The notes beneath the pieces were generated by a model. It saw only the letters and a list, made by a program, of their open reading frames with translations, did not search any database and was not told the origin of the DNA. The position numbers were made by a program, and so were the translations under genes. A stretch of 64,000 bases of DNA from Rhizobiaceae bacterium (lineage in GTDB: Bacteria > Pseudomonadota > Alphaproteobacteria > Rhizobiales > Rhizobiaceae), in NCBI GenBank assembly GCA_029212415.1, contig JARGOF010000010.1:1-64000 (forward strand), in the 5' to 3' direction. Positions 1-8,263 of the stretch are shown one piece after another; position 1 is the first letter of the stretch, and each line of letters opens with the position of its first letter.

Positions 1-141
1 CCCGATGACGACGGGATGATTGCCCTGCCGGAAACCCCCGGACTGGGCATGGAGGTCGCCCCCGAAACCCTGGCCGCCTATCTTCAGGAGGTTGTCGTGT
101 CGGTGGGTGGAAAAACGCTGTTTCAAAGTCCGGTTCTTTAG
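1..141 (+). CDS. Mandelate racemase/muconate lactonizing (enolase superfamily) enzyme, C-terminal fragment
   Basis: The window opens inside a gene. Frame 1 runs 46 residues to a TAG at 139-141. The end contains LPETPGLGMEVAPETLAAY, which matches the usual extreme C-terminus of enolase-superfamily sugar-acid dehydratases and MR/MLE enzymes (a Pro-Gly-Leu-Gly-x-Glu motif followed by a helix). The catalytic barrel lies outside the window, so the substrate cannot be inferred. It is convergent with the DUF1428 gene, 35 bp away. The next genes on the opposite strand encode a TAXI-TRAP importer, so a catabolic link is possible but unproven. Confidence 0.6.
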   Translation, partial: PDDDGMIALPETPGLGMEVAPETLAAYLQEVVVSVGGKTLFQSPVL

Positions 142-176
142 GCCACCACGCGCGAGCTTCAACTGCGCTTGCGTGG

Positions 177-530
177 CTAAACCTCCAGCACGGTTTCAAA
201 CCCGCCAAAAATGATGCGCTTGCCGTCATAGGGCATCGGGTTATGGTCAGGACCCATCGTGTCGTCTTGCATGATCTTTGCCCAGCCCTCATCATGGGCC
301 TGCTTTGATGGCCACAGAACCCAGGAAAAGACCACCGTCTCGTCATCCTGTTTTTTCACCGCCATGGAAAATGAGGTGACCTCACCCTCAGGGACCTCAA
401 CTCCCCAGTTTTCAACCACCTTCGTCGCGCCATATTTCTTGAAAATCTCGGCCATCGCCCGGGCGTGCTCAATGAATTCCTGCTTTTTGGCATTTGGAAC
501 TGCTGCAACAAATCCATCCACATAAGACAT
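177..530 (-). CDS. DUF1428 family protein (YbaA-like)
   Basis: A 117-residue cytoplasmic protein beginning MSYVDGFVAAVP. It has the family's spaced aromatic and glycine residues, including VVFSWVLWPSK and the C-terminal segment DGKRIIFGGFE. Both length and sequence fit the DUF1428/YbaA family, which has a dimeric alpha/beta-barrel (ferredoxin-like) fold and no established function. No signal peptide or membrane segment is visible. The gene stands alone. The 158-bp gap upstream separates it from the TRAP permease gene, which is transcribed in the same direction, and I see no obvious terminator there. Family assignment is confident; function is unknown. Confidence 0.85.
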   Translation of the reverse strand: MSYVDGFVAAVPNAKKQEFIEHARAMAEIFKKYGATKVVENWGVEVPEGEVTSFSMAVKKQDDETVVFSWVLWPSKQAHDEGWAKIMQDDTMGPDHNPMPYDGKRIIFGGFETVLEV

Positions 531-688
531 TTTTTGCTCACTTCATGCTGATTGAAAGGCCGCGAATATAGCAGACAATTTGGCCTTATGCATCTGCATC
601 CTGTGCCGTTCTCCAGCGGTTTTCCGCCAAACTGAGCGATGGAAGGCAACGTCTGATTTGCCGAAGATGCGATCCGTTTGATCCGGCT

Positions 689-2863
689 TCAGGCCAATTG
701 TTGGGCGCGCAATTTGCGTTGCGACAGAACAATCGCCAAAATGACCGTGGCCGCGCCGATCAGGTTGGCAATCAGATGCATCGGCCAGAAGCAGCAGACA
801 ACGCCAAAGGCCATCATCGGCCCGGTGATCAGACTCAACGGCCCTTCGGCATAAAGCTGAATGATGGAATTGATGGCGTAAATGCCGAACAGAGCGAAAA
901 AGCCCACCTGCAGAATTTGCATCCAGTCACCGGAAATCAGTGGCGTATAGGCAAACATCAGCGGGACAATGTAGAGGCCTTTGGCGATTTTCCAGGCCTG
1001 AAACCCTGTCTCCATCGGCTTGGAACCGGCAATGCCGGCTGCGGCAAAGGCGGCAAGGCACACGGGCGGTGTGACATTGCTGTCCTGGCTCAGCCAGAAG
1101 ATGATCAGATGGGCGGTCAAAAGGAACACGGCCTGCTGGGCCGGATCAACCAGCAGGGGGCGGATGGTGATGGCCAGTTCAAAGGGCATGGCCGCCAGCA
1201 GCGCCAAGGCCTCGTCCCGCGTCATGCCGCTGGCAACCTTCGCCGTCAACGGATGGTCCACCAATGCGAACATGGCTGATTTGGCCGGATCGACAATCCC
1301 GGCCACCAGCTGATCGACAATGATCGTATCGGCCAGAATGCCCGCCAGAGCCGGCGCGGTCAGAATTGCAAGGATGATATAGGCCGCCGTCACCGGCAGC
1401 CCCATGCCCAGCACCAGAGACGCCAGACCGATCAGCACGATCGCCAGCACGATCGATCCCTGCGACCATTGCGCGATCATCAGGGAAAAACCGTTGCCGA
1501 TGCCGCTTGTGACAATCGCATTGTTCATGATGCCGATGGCGACCAGCAGAATGCCCGTCATGATCGAGGAGCGCACCCCAACGAGCAGCGCCTCGGCAAT
1601 TTTTGACGGGCCCATGGAGACCGGTTTGAAAAATTCCCCCTTGGTCACTCTGGCCAGCAGGCTGGTGCACCAGGAGACAATGATCAGAGCGGCAATTGCC
1701 CAGGAGGCGGCATAGGAGGGTGTGACACCCGTCATCAGCAGCCAGATCATGACAGTCAGCGGCAATACAAAAACCAGCCCACCGGAGATCATCTTGCCTT
1801 TGTCCACCACCAGATCAACACCCTCACCGACCTGATCCTTGACGGCCTCTATGCGCACGATGAACGCTACGGAGAGGAAATAGAGAATGGCAGGAACCAC
1901 CGAGACAGACACGATGGTTGCGTAGGGAATGGCGGTGTAGCTGGCCATGACGAAGGCGCCCGCACCCATGATCGGCGGCATGATCTGACCACCGGTGGAG
2001 GCCGCAGCCTCTACACCGGCGGCAAATTTCGCCTTGAAACCATTTGCCTTCATCAGCGGAATGGTAATGACACCGGTCGACGCCGTATTGGCAATGGCCG
2101 AACCGCTGATGGTTCCGGTCAATGCCGATGAAAGCACCGCCACAAAGGCGGCCCCGCCGCGCACACGCCCGGCCACCACCTTCGAAATTTCAATGACGAA
2201 GTCACTGGCGCCCGATGCCACCAGAAAGCCGCCGAAAATCATGAACAGGGTAATGTTCGAGGAGGAAATGCTCGCCAATATTCCGAACATGCCTTCATCA
2301 TTGTAGAGGGTTCGAAACAGGACGTCATTGGCCGGCAGGCTGGCTGCCCGGAAAACGCCGGGAAGATGTTCGCCCAAAAACAGAATATAGGAAAGCGACA
2401 GGATGATGAGGATCGGTATGACCCAACCGGAGACCCGCCGTGACAGGTCGAGCGCCGCAAAAATCAGCAGGCAGCCCGCAGCCCAGTCAAGGGCGCTGAA
2501 CTGCCAGGATTGCCCGGTCACCGCCAGCGTTCGCTCATAGATCGAATTTTCAGCACCGGCGATCCACAGAGCCGATGCGGCGACCAACAGGCCGTAGATC
2601 GCATTCAACAGGGTCGACAGGCGCGTTTGGCCGCGCTTGGCGAAAGCCGGCATGGTCACGGCTGCGAGAAAGGCGAATCCACCAAAGTGAATGGCGTTCT
2701 GCCACAGTCCCGGTTCGACCAGATAGACATTTGTTGCAATGTGCCAGATGCCGAACACAACGGCGAACAGGGCGACGGCGGCACGGTAGGGATGGCCGCG
2801 CAACCCATTCCAGGACAGCCATTCGGGATGATCCAGAGCGTCCGCCCGTTCGATATCGCTCAT
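689..2863 (-). CDS. TRAP transporter, fused small/large permease (4TM/12TM, TAXI type)
   Basis: A 724-residue polytopic membrane protein fusing the DctQ-like small subunit to the DctM-like large subunit, as is typical of TAXI-class TRAP transporters. The large domain shows GTISGSAIANTASTGVITIP and EAAASTGGQIMPPIMGAGAF, the substrate/Na+-site signatures of the family, and VLGMGLPVTAAYI further on. The ORF opens at 2884, but ATG 2863 (MSDIERADALD) is preceded by a strong GGGGAGG site, so I chose it. The gene lies 113 bp downstream of its binding protein (92 bp if the longer ORF start is used) and probably shares its transcript. TAXI systems import organic acids by secondary Na+ or H+ symport; the ligand here is unknown. 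Confidence 0.93.
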   Translation of the reverse strand: MSDIERADALDHPEWLSWNGLRGHPYRAAVALFAVVFGIWHIATNVYLVEPGLWQNAIHFGGFAFLAAVTMPAFAKRGQTRLSTLLNAIYGLLVAASALWIAGAENSIYERTLAVTGQSWQFSALDWAAGCLLIFAALDLSRRVSGWVIPILIILSLSYILFLGEHLPGVFRAASLPANDVLFRTLYNDEGMFGILASISSSNITLFMIFGGFLVASGASDFVIEISKVVAGRVRGGAAFVAVLSSALTGTISGSAIANTASTGVITIPLMKANGFKAKFAAGVEAAASTGGQIMPPIMGAGAFVMASYTAIPYATIVSVSVVPAILYFLSVAFIVRIEAVKDQVGEGVDLVVDKGKMISGGLVFVLPLTVMIWLLMTGVTPSYAASWAIAALIIVSWCTSLLARVTKGEFFKPVSMGPSKIAEALLVGVRSSIMTGILLVAIGIMNNAIVTSGIGNGFSLMIAQWSQGSIVLAIVLIGLASLVLGMGLPVTAAYIILAILTAPALAGILADTIIVDQLVAGIVDPAKSAMFALVDHPLTAKVASGMTRDEALALLAAMPFELAITIRPLLVDPAQQAVFLLTAHLIIFWLSQDSNVTPPVCLAAFAAAGIAGSKPMETGFQAWKIAKGLYIVPLMFAYTPLISGDWMQILQVGFFALFGIYAINSIIQLYAEGPLSLITGPMMAFGVVCCFWPMHLIANLIGAATVILAIVLSQRKLRAQQLA

Positions 2864-2976
2864 GCTATCCTCCCCGTTCTGCACACAAGGAGAAGCGGAA
2901 ATAACAATTTCCGCCCCTCTTTTTGCAAAACCGCTTCAGCTCTTCGCCGAAGCGGTTCTGGACCAAAGATCGGCTT

Positions 2977-3990
2977 TTACTTGGCCATCAACCGATCCGG
3001 AATATCCAGACCGATTTCCTTGTAGTAGCGTGCAGCGCCCGGGTGGAGAGGCACTGGCAGACCTGCAGTGGCGACCTCTACGGCCATGCCCTTTGTTGCC
3101 GGATGGATGGCCGACAGAAATCCCAGGTTCTCATAGATTGTCTTGGTGAGCAGATAGACATGCTCCTCGTCAACGCTCGCATTGACAGCCAGGAAGTTTG
3201 GCTGCGCGATCGTCTGGACATCCTTGTCCTGGCCCGGATAGGTTCCGGCCTTGATCGTGTATTGTGTCCACAGATCACGGCCGCCATCCATGGCTTTTGC
3301 CTCGTCGGCGGTAACATCCAGAATGACAAATTTGCCATCATTGGCCGCCATCAATTTGGTAATGGCGCCGGTGGGTGGGCCGGAAGGAATGCCGGCACCG
3401 ACGACCTGACCGTTAGCCATGGCATCGACTGTCGGTCCATAGCCCGCATAGACCAATGTGTAGTCCTTCTCGATATCGATACCAAGACCCGACATCAGAA
3501 CCTTGTTGGAACCAATCGTTCCGGAGTTTTGACTGCCCATGCCCATCGACATGCCCTTGAGCGCCTTGAGATCTTCGACCGTTCCGGTCTTGGCCTTGTC
3601 AGCGGCCACGACGAATTGCTCGACATTCTGCCAGAGCATCGTGATCGAGCGCAGATTTTCCTGAGGCGCCGAGACCGGGCCCGTTCCTGTTGCTGCGTAG
3701 GAACCATAGAGACCCTGCAGAATGGCGAAATCAGCGGTGCCTGCACCAAGCGCCTGAACATTGGCGCCGGACCCGGCCGAATTGACTGCGGTCAGGCTGA
3801 AATCCTCTTTTGGAAGCAGCTTGATTTTTGACAGAGTGGAAATGGCCGTGCCGACGGGATGATAGGTGCCGCCGGTTGAAGCTGTGGTGAGAATATAGTC
3901 CTTGGTCTCGGCAAAAGCAGATGTTGCGGACATGCCGGTTGCGGACAGGGCGAAAACGGCGCCTGCCATGAGCGTGGTGAGTTTTTTCAT
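2977..3990 (-). CDS. TAXI family TRAP transporter solute-binding protein
   Basis: A periplasmic binding protein of 337 residues. A Sec signal peptide (MKKLTTLMAGAVFALS...) ends near SAFA at residues 24-27. The mature protein starts with the TAXI signature TTASTGGTYHPVGTAI, with the conserved Tyr in the Gly-Gly-Thr-Tyr motif, and ends with PLHPGAARYYKEIG, the usual C-terminal TAXI motif. The ORF track extends the start to 4086, but ATG 3990 has an AAGGAGG site directly upstream and is followed by the signal peptide. It is the first gene of the transporter operon, with a good sigma-70-like promoter about 70 bp upstream, and it sits next to a two-component system. Confidence 0.95.
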   Translation of the reverse strand: MKKLTTLMAGAVFALSATGMSATSAFAETKDYILTTASTGGTYHPVGTAISTLSKIKLLPKEDFSLTAVNSAGSGANVQALGAGTADFAILQGLYGSYAATGTGPVSAPQENLRSITMLWQNVEQFVVAADKAKTGTVEDLKALKGMSMGMGSQNSGTIGSNKVLMSGLGIDIEKDYTLVYAGYGPTVDAMANGQVVGAGIPSGPPTGAITKLMAANDGKFVILDVTADEAKAMDGGRDLWTQYTIKAGTYPGQDKDVQTIAQPNFLAVNASVDEEHVYLLTKTIYENLGFLSAIHPATKGMAVEVATAGLPVPLHPGAARYYKEIGLDIPDRLMAK

Positions 3991-4022
3991 ATTGGATCCT
4001 CCTTGGAGCGCCGCCTCCACGG

Positions 4023-4037
4023 CACCTGATGCAGGTG
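4023..4037. promoter_or_regulatory. Perfect inverted repeat in the TAXI operon leader
   Basis: CACCTG-ATG-CAGGTG is a 15-bp perfect palindrome between the predicted -10 box (4058-4063) and the start codon of the TAXI binding protein. It falls at roughly +14 to +28 of the predicted transcript. It is a candidate operator or a small leader hairpin. The binding partner is not known. Confidence 0.4.
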
Positions 4038-4057
4038 TAGAGGAAGCACGCATGAGG

Positions 4058-4086
4058 ATACTATGAAGGAAATTGCCTATTGCCAA
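4058..4086 (-). promoter_or_regulatory. Sigma-70-type promoter for the TAXI-TRAP operon
   Basis: On the minus strand TTGGCA (4081-4086) and TAGTAT (4058-4063) are separated by exactly 17 bp, close to a housekeeping -35/-10 pair. The -35 box abuts the T-run of the upstream gene's terminator, so this is the only place a promoter fits between the two units. I found no -24/-12 element with GG-N10-GC spacing in this 123-bp gap. That matters because the neighbouring regulator belongs to the NtrC family. Confidence 0.6.
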
Positions 4087-4087
4087 G

Positions 4088-4112
4088 AAAAACCCTGCGG
4101 ATTTCCGCAGGG
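4088..4112 (-). terminator. Intrinsic terminator after the response regulator gene
   Basis: An 8-bp perfect stem CCCTGCGG / CCGCAGGG with a 4-nt loop (4093-4112) is followed on the minus strand by TTTTTC. It lies 1 bp past the stop codon of the DctD-like gene. It separates the two-component system from the TAXI operon downstream, which therefore needs its own promoter. Confidence 0.85.
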
Positions 4113-4113
4113 C

Positions 4114-5454
4114 TCACGATTGCAGAAGCGTTGCCTTGTCCAGACCCAGTTTGACGATCTTCTCGTTCAGCGTCCGTCTGCCGATCCCCAGGGCCTCGGC
4201 AACATCATCCATCCGGCCGTCATGGCTGACCAGTGCCTTGCCGATGAGCTGGCGTTCAAAGGCGGCGACCGCTTCGCGCAAAGTCTCCGGCGTTGCAACA
4301 TCAGGCCCGCTGACCTGCAGGGCTTCGCGGACAGAACCAGCGCCGCGCCGTGACGCCAGAATATGACGCTCACAGACATTGCGCAGCTCCCTGACATTGC
4401 CCGGCCAGTCATAGGCAATCAGACTGGCAATATCGCTGGAGGTAAGCACCGGCGCCACGGTCTCATAGGTCGCGGCAAACATGTCGAGATAATGCGTGTA
4501 GAGCAGGGCAATGTCATCACGGCGGTCCCGCAGCGGCGGCATGGTCAGCACAATGGTGTTCAGCCGGAAGAACAGATCCTCGCGAAAGGCGCCAGTCTGG
4601 ATCATCGCGTCGAGACGCTCATTGCCCGCAGACACGATGCGAATATCGGCCTGCTTCAGCTCCCGGGAATCCACCAGCGTATATTGCCGGGTCTCGATCA
4701 CCCGGAGGAGTTTTGCCTGCGTCTCCTTCGGGATCGCCCCCAGTTCATCGATGAAAAGGGTCCCGCCCTCGGCCCGCGCCAGCAGCCCCGCACCGGTTTC
4801 CCTGCTGCCAAACAGGGTCTCTTCGAACTTTGGAACCGGAACGGCAGCACAATTGAGCGCGACAAAGGGATCACCCGATCGCGGCCCCAGATCATGCAGC
4901 GCCCGCGCCACCAGTTCCTTTCCGGTTCCCGTTTCACCCAGCAGCATGACATTGGCATTGCTTGTGCTCAGATCCATGATCTCGCCACGCAATGCATCAA
5001 TGGCACTGGTTTTGCCGATCAGGATGCGGTCCAGTCCCGACAGGTCGGCCAGCCGGTCGCGCAGCCTTTGCGTATTGAGGGAAAGGCGATGCAATTGCGC
5101 AGCATTTTCCAAAAGCTTCAGCAGGCGGCGCGGATCAAAGGGTTTTTCCAGAAAACTGTAGGCGCCTTCCTGTATGGCATGCACGGCCATGGGAATATCA
5201 CCATGGGCGGACATCAGCACAATCGGCACGCGGCTTTGCGGCTTCAACTGGCCCAGCAATTCGATACCGGTCACGCCGGGCATGCGCACGTCGCATAGCA
5301 GCACCTCCGTATCCTGCGCTTTCATCCGCGCAAGGATATTTTCTGCCCGGGAAAGACATTGCACCTCAAACCCTGCGGCTTCCAGCAGATGGCTCAGCGA
5401 CTCCCGCATCGATTTGTCGTCATCAATGACCATGATACGATAGGTGGAATTCAT
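4114..5454 (-). CDS. DctD-like NtrC-family response regulator lacking the GAFTGA loop
   Basis: A 446-residue regulator with three domains. The receiver (1-120) has an acidic triad at D11-D13 and phosphoacceptor D55 in LLCDVRMPG. The AAA+ domain (about 145-375) has Walker A GETGTGKE and Walker B GGTLFIDE. A Fis-type HTH ends the protein (VAEALGIGRRTLNEKIVKLG). In NtrC or DctD the Walker region reads ELFGHE-GAFTGA-...-GGTLF. Here it reads TLFGSRETGAGLLARAEGGTLF, so about seven residues including GAFTGA are missing. Loss of that loop normally abolishes sigma-54 activation. The start overlaps the kinase stop by ATGA, showing translational coupling. The probable target is the adjacent TAXI-TRAP operon. 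Confidence 0.9.
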   Translation of the reverse strand: MNSTYRIMVIDDDKSMRESLSHLLEAAGFEVQCLSRAENILARMKAQDTEVLLCDVRMPGVTGIELLGQLKPQSRVPIVLMSAHGDIPMAVHAIQEGAYSFLEKPFDPRRLLKLLENAAQLHRLSLNTQRLRDRLADLSGLDRILIGKTSAIDALRGEIMDLSTSNANVMLLGETGTGKELVARALHDLGPRSGDPFVALNCAAVPVPKFEETLFGSRETGAGLLARAEGGTLFIDELGAIPKETQAKLLRVIETRQYTLVDSRELKQADIRIVSAGNERLDAMIQTGAFREDLFFRLNTIVLTMPPLRDRRDDIALLYTHYLDMFAATYETVAPVLTSSDIASLIAYDWPGNVRELRNVCERHILASRRGAGSVREALQVSGPDVATPETLREAVAAFERQLIGKALVSHDGRMDDVAEALGIGRRTLNEKIVKLGLDKATLLQS

Positions 5455-7190
5455 GACGTCGGCTCATCAATAGGCGGCGCTATCGGCAAATGGATGGTAA
5501 AGACGGCGCCGCCGCCAGGCAGACTTTGCGCCGACAGCGTTCCGTCATGTTCCTTTATGATCCCCGTGGCGATCGACAGGCCAAGCCCCATGCCATCACC
5601 TGAAGCGCGGGTCGTGTGAAAAGGTTCCTGCAACTGATTCAACTGACGCTCTCCAAATCCTGAACCATTGTCCTCAACAGCAATTATGACCGCATCGTCT
5701 GACCGCGAAACGCTGATGGTCAGGCAATCGCCTGATGCCTCCTGCAAAGCGTAAAGGCCGTTTTGCATCAGGTTGACCAGAACCTGTTCAAGCCTGAGCC
5801 TGTTGCCCATGACCGCCAGATCCGGCTCTGCAATATGCTGGCGAACCTGCACTTTTGCCAGCTCGAAGTCGTGTTGCATCAGCTCCATACAACCTGACAC
5901 GACATCGCCAAGCATCACGCGCTGGATTTTTTCATCACCCGGTTTGGTAAAGAAGCGCAATTGTCTGGTGATGTTCTCCATGCGGGCGGCCACGGCGTTC
6001 AATTTCGCCAATGTCGGATGGGATATGCCATTGCCTACAAGTTCTTCCGCCGTCAGATAGTTGCGAAACGCCGATATGGGCTGGCCGAGTTCATGGACAA
6101 CCGACGCGGAGATCTGACCGAGCGCTGCCAATTTGCTGGATCTGGCCAGTTCCGAATGGGCCTTTTCCAGTCGGCTGTTGGCTTCGCGCAACTGATCCCG
6201 GTCTGATTGGGAGGTCAACAGGGCAGCCTGAATGCGCTTTGATCGCTGATAGGCAGCAAAACCCACCAGCAGCGATATGGCCGAACCGAAGACAATGGTG
6301 GCCAGCCAGGCCCGTTCATAGGCACGGGCTTCGCTTAAAAGATAATGCAATTTCCAGTTCAGATGATCCGATTGTGATCCCGCATAAATGTAGGTCCGCT
6401 CGCCAAGCTCGACAGAAGCGCCATCCGGCCTGTTCCATGCCAGCGGCTCCACTGCGATCGCGCCGAATTGCTTGCTCTGCCGGATCGTGCTCAACCGCGC
6501 CGGAGAGACCGGTTCGATGGTGCGAAACAGCCAGTCGCGATTGGAGGCCAGAACCACGATGCCGTCCGGATTGGTGGCAAGCACATTTTCACCGCCATTT
6601 TCCCAGGTCTGCTGCAATTCGCTGGCATCGAGCTTGATGGCGATAACCCCGATAATGGCGTCAGCCCCATCGCGCACCGGCTCGGAGACAAAATAGCCTG
6701 GCCGGCCGGTGGTCACTCCGACACCAAAGTAATTGCCGCGTATGCCCGATATGGCCTGTTTGAAATAGGGCCTGAACCCGTAATTCTGGCCCACAAATGT
6801 CTGTTCCTTATCAAAGTTTGACGCAGCCACGACCAATCCGCTGCGGTCCATCAGGTAGATGGCTTCCAGCCCGGCTTCCCTGGCAAAGCTTGCCAGCCTC
6901 GGATTGAGTGCATCAACCGTTGATCCGCTCAACGCCCCACTGACGAGTGGGTCGCGGGCCAGCACAAAGGGCAGGTGCTGGTATCGTTCTATCGTGTCAT
7001 TCAATGATCGCTTGTAGAGCAGCAAGCGCGTCTGGGCGGCTTCGCGATCAAGCGACTTGAAGTAGGTCAGCGACACAAAGAACAGAAGGCCAATCGCAAT
7101 CGTGGTGATTGAAATCAGAATGATTGCCACGCTTGGCCGGGCGGCCTGTCTGGCTGGATAGGCCTTCAACGGCAAGGATTGCTGCGTCAT
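5451..7190 (-). CDS. DctB-like membrane sensor histidine kinase
   Basis: A 579-residue kinase. TM1 (about 17-40) and TM2 (about 300-320) flank a periplasmic region of about 250 residues of the Cache/PAS-like DctB type. A coiled linker (QLREANSRLEKAHSELAR) follows, then the H-box SVVHELGQPISAFRNY, the N-box NLMQNGLYAL, and the G-boxes DNGSGF and GDGMGLGLSI. The H-x-L-x-Q-P-x-x-A motif is typical of the DctB subclass. The ORF opens at 7244, but MTQQSLPLKAY at 7190 starts shortly before TM1 and has an AGGACG site. It is coupled by ATGA to the response regulator. It presumably senses the TAXI-TRAP substrate directly. Confidence 0.9.
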   Translation of the reverse strand: MTQQSLPLKAYPARQAARPSVAIILISITTIAIGLLFFVSLTYFKSLDREAAQTRLLLYKRSLNDTIERYQHLPFVLARDPLVSGALSGSTVDALNPRLASFAREAGLEAIYLMDRSGLVVAASNFDKEQTFVGQNYGFRPYFKQAISGIRGNYFGVGVTTGRPGYFVSEPVRDGADAIIGVIAIKLDASELQQTWENGGENVLATNPDGIVVLASNRDWLFRTIEPVSPARLSTIRQSKQFGAIAVEPLAWNRPDGASVELGERTYIYAGSQSDHLNWKLHYLLSEARAYERAWLATIVFGSAISLLVGFAAYQRSKRIQAALLTSQSDRDQLREANSRLEKAHSELARSSKLAALGQISASVVHELGQPISAFRNYLTAEELVGNGISHPTLAKLNAVAARMENITRQLRFFTKPGDEKIQRVMLGDVVSGCMELMQHDFELAKVQVRQHIAEPDLAVMGNRLRLEQVLVNLMQNGLYALQEASGDCLTISVSRSDDAVIIAVEDNGSGFGERQLNQLQEPFHTTRASGDGMGLGLSIATGIIKEHDGTLSAQSLPGGGAVFTIHLPIAPPIDEPTS

Positions 7191-7438
7191 GGGTCGTCCT
7201 GGTTCATGACGATCTATATGCCCCATTCGGCCCTGCCGAGGCAAATGGTCAATGGCCAGTCAATTGCAGGACAGAGTAGGGCGACAGGCCTGAAGGGCAG
7301 AGAAACAGATTTTGCCGGCAAAACGACGGCCTTTGAAAACGTGGGGTTGGTATTCCACCAGTCTTCTCTATGGAATGATCACACAGACAAGTATATGTTG
7401 CCATTGAACAAAATGTTTTTAAGACGGAATTATTTTCA

Positions 7439-8185
7439 ATGAACAATGATGGACCGTTTCCCATCCCCACGCCTGTGGATCGCAGCCAGCAAGACCGTCT
7501 GCAGCACGTACACCCTTTGAATCAGAGGATTCTTCTCTGGTTGTTGGCGGGTGTCGGCTTTTTGACCACTGTCAATATTGCGTTGCTTTTCGTCGGGGAT
7601 CGAGGTTTTCTGATCCGCGTCTTTTTCAGCATGGATTTCGACCGCAACATCCCGGCATGGTATTCCTCCATGCTGCTGGCACTGGCCGGCCTCGTGGCAT
7701 TCGAATGCAGTCTTGCCGCGGAACGGTTTGGACAATGGAGCAAATCGGTTTTCCTGCTGCTCAGCCTGCTGCTTGTCTTCATGTCCTGTGACGAGATTGC
7801 CCGTTTCCATGAAACGCTTCCCGAAATCCTGTCCGACCATCTGGGGCTCGACAGCGTAAACCACTTCAAAGCCCACCCCTGGGTTTTCCTGGGAGGGCCC
7901 TTTGTCATCATTCTCCTGGTTACGATGTTCCTGCTGCTGAACAATACCCTGAAACGCTTTCCCAAAAGCCGGTCGCTGATGCTATGGGGTTTTATTGTAC
8001 TGGTCACCGGTGGAATCGTGCTGGAATCGATCATGGAGTTCCTGCCCCGCGGCATCTGGTGGCAGATAGAAATGCTGCTTGAGGAAACGCTGGAAATGGT
8101 CGGAACGCTGCTGATCAGTGCATCTCTGATTTTATGGCGGGATCAGGCCCTTGCGGAAGACCTGTCAAACAAACCTCCCGATTGA
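7439..8185 (+). CDS. Unrecognised six-helix membrane protein
   Basis: A 248-residue integral membrane protein with about six predicted helices, beginning near RILLWLLAGVGFLTTVNIAL, IPAWYSSMLLALAGLVAFE, SVFLLLSLLLVFMSCDE, WVFLGGPFVIILLVTMFLL, LMLWGFIVLVTGGIVLESI and LEMVGTLLISASLILW. Acidic residues and His sit at helix ends (SCDEIARFHE, LESIMEFL, LLEETLEMVG), a pattern I have seen in a widespread uncharacterised membrane family. I cannot assign a function. It is divergent from the kinase gene across 248 bp. A possible promoter (TTGAAC-N18-AATTAT) ends only a few bases before the ATG, so the mRNA may be nearly leaderless. The GC-rich codon use looks native. Confidence 0.75.
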   Translation: MNNDGPFPIPTPVDRSQQDRLQHVHPLNQRILLWLLAGVGFLTTVNIALLFVGDRGFLIRVFFSMDFDRNIPAWYSSMLLALAGLVAFECSLAAERFGQWSKSVFLLLSLLLVFMSCDEIARFHETLPEILSDHLGLDSVNHFKAHPWVFLGGPFVIILLVTMFLLLNNTLKRFPKSRSLMLWGFIVLVTGGIVLESIMEFLPRGIWWQIEMLLEETLEMVGTLLISASLILWRDQALAEDLSNKPPD

Positions 8186-8263
8186 TGCGGATCAAGACGC
8201 AAGGCCGTCCGATCTCCTATGAAACAAGCCGAAGCCGGTTTTTAACACATCAGGATGGATTGC

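Noticed and set aside
562-575. Shared word GCGAATATAGCAG upstream of two minus-strand genes (also at about 12888)
   Set aside because: The 13-bp match may reflect a common TATATT -10 element. With only two occurrences it cannot be called a regulatory motif.
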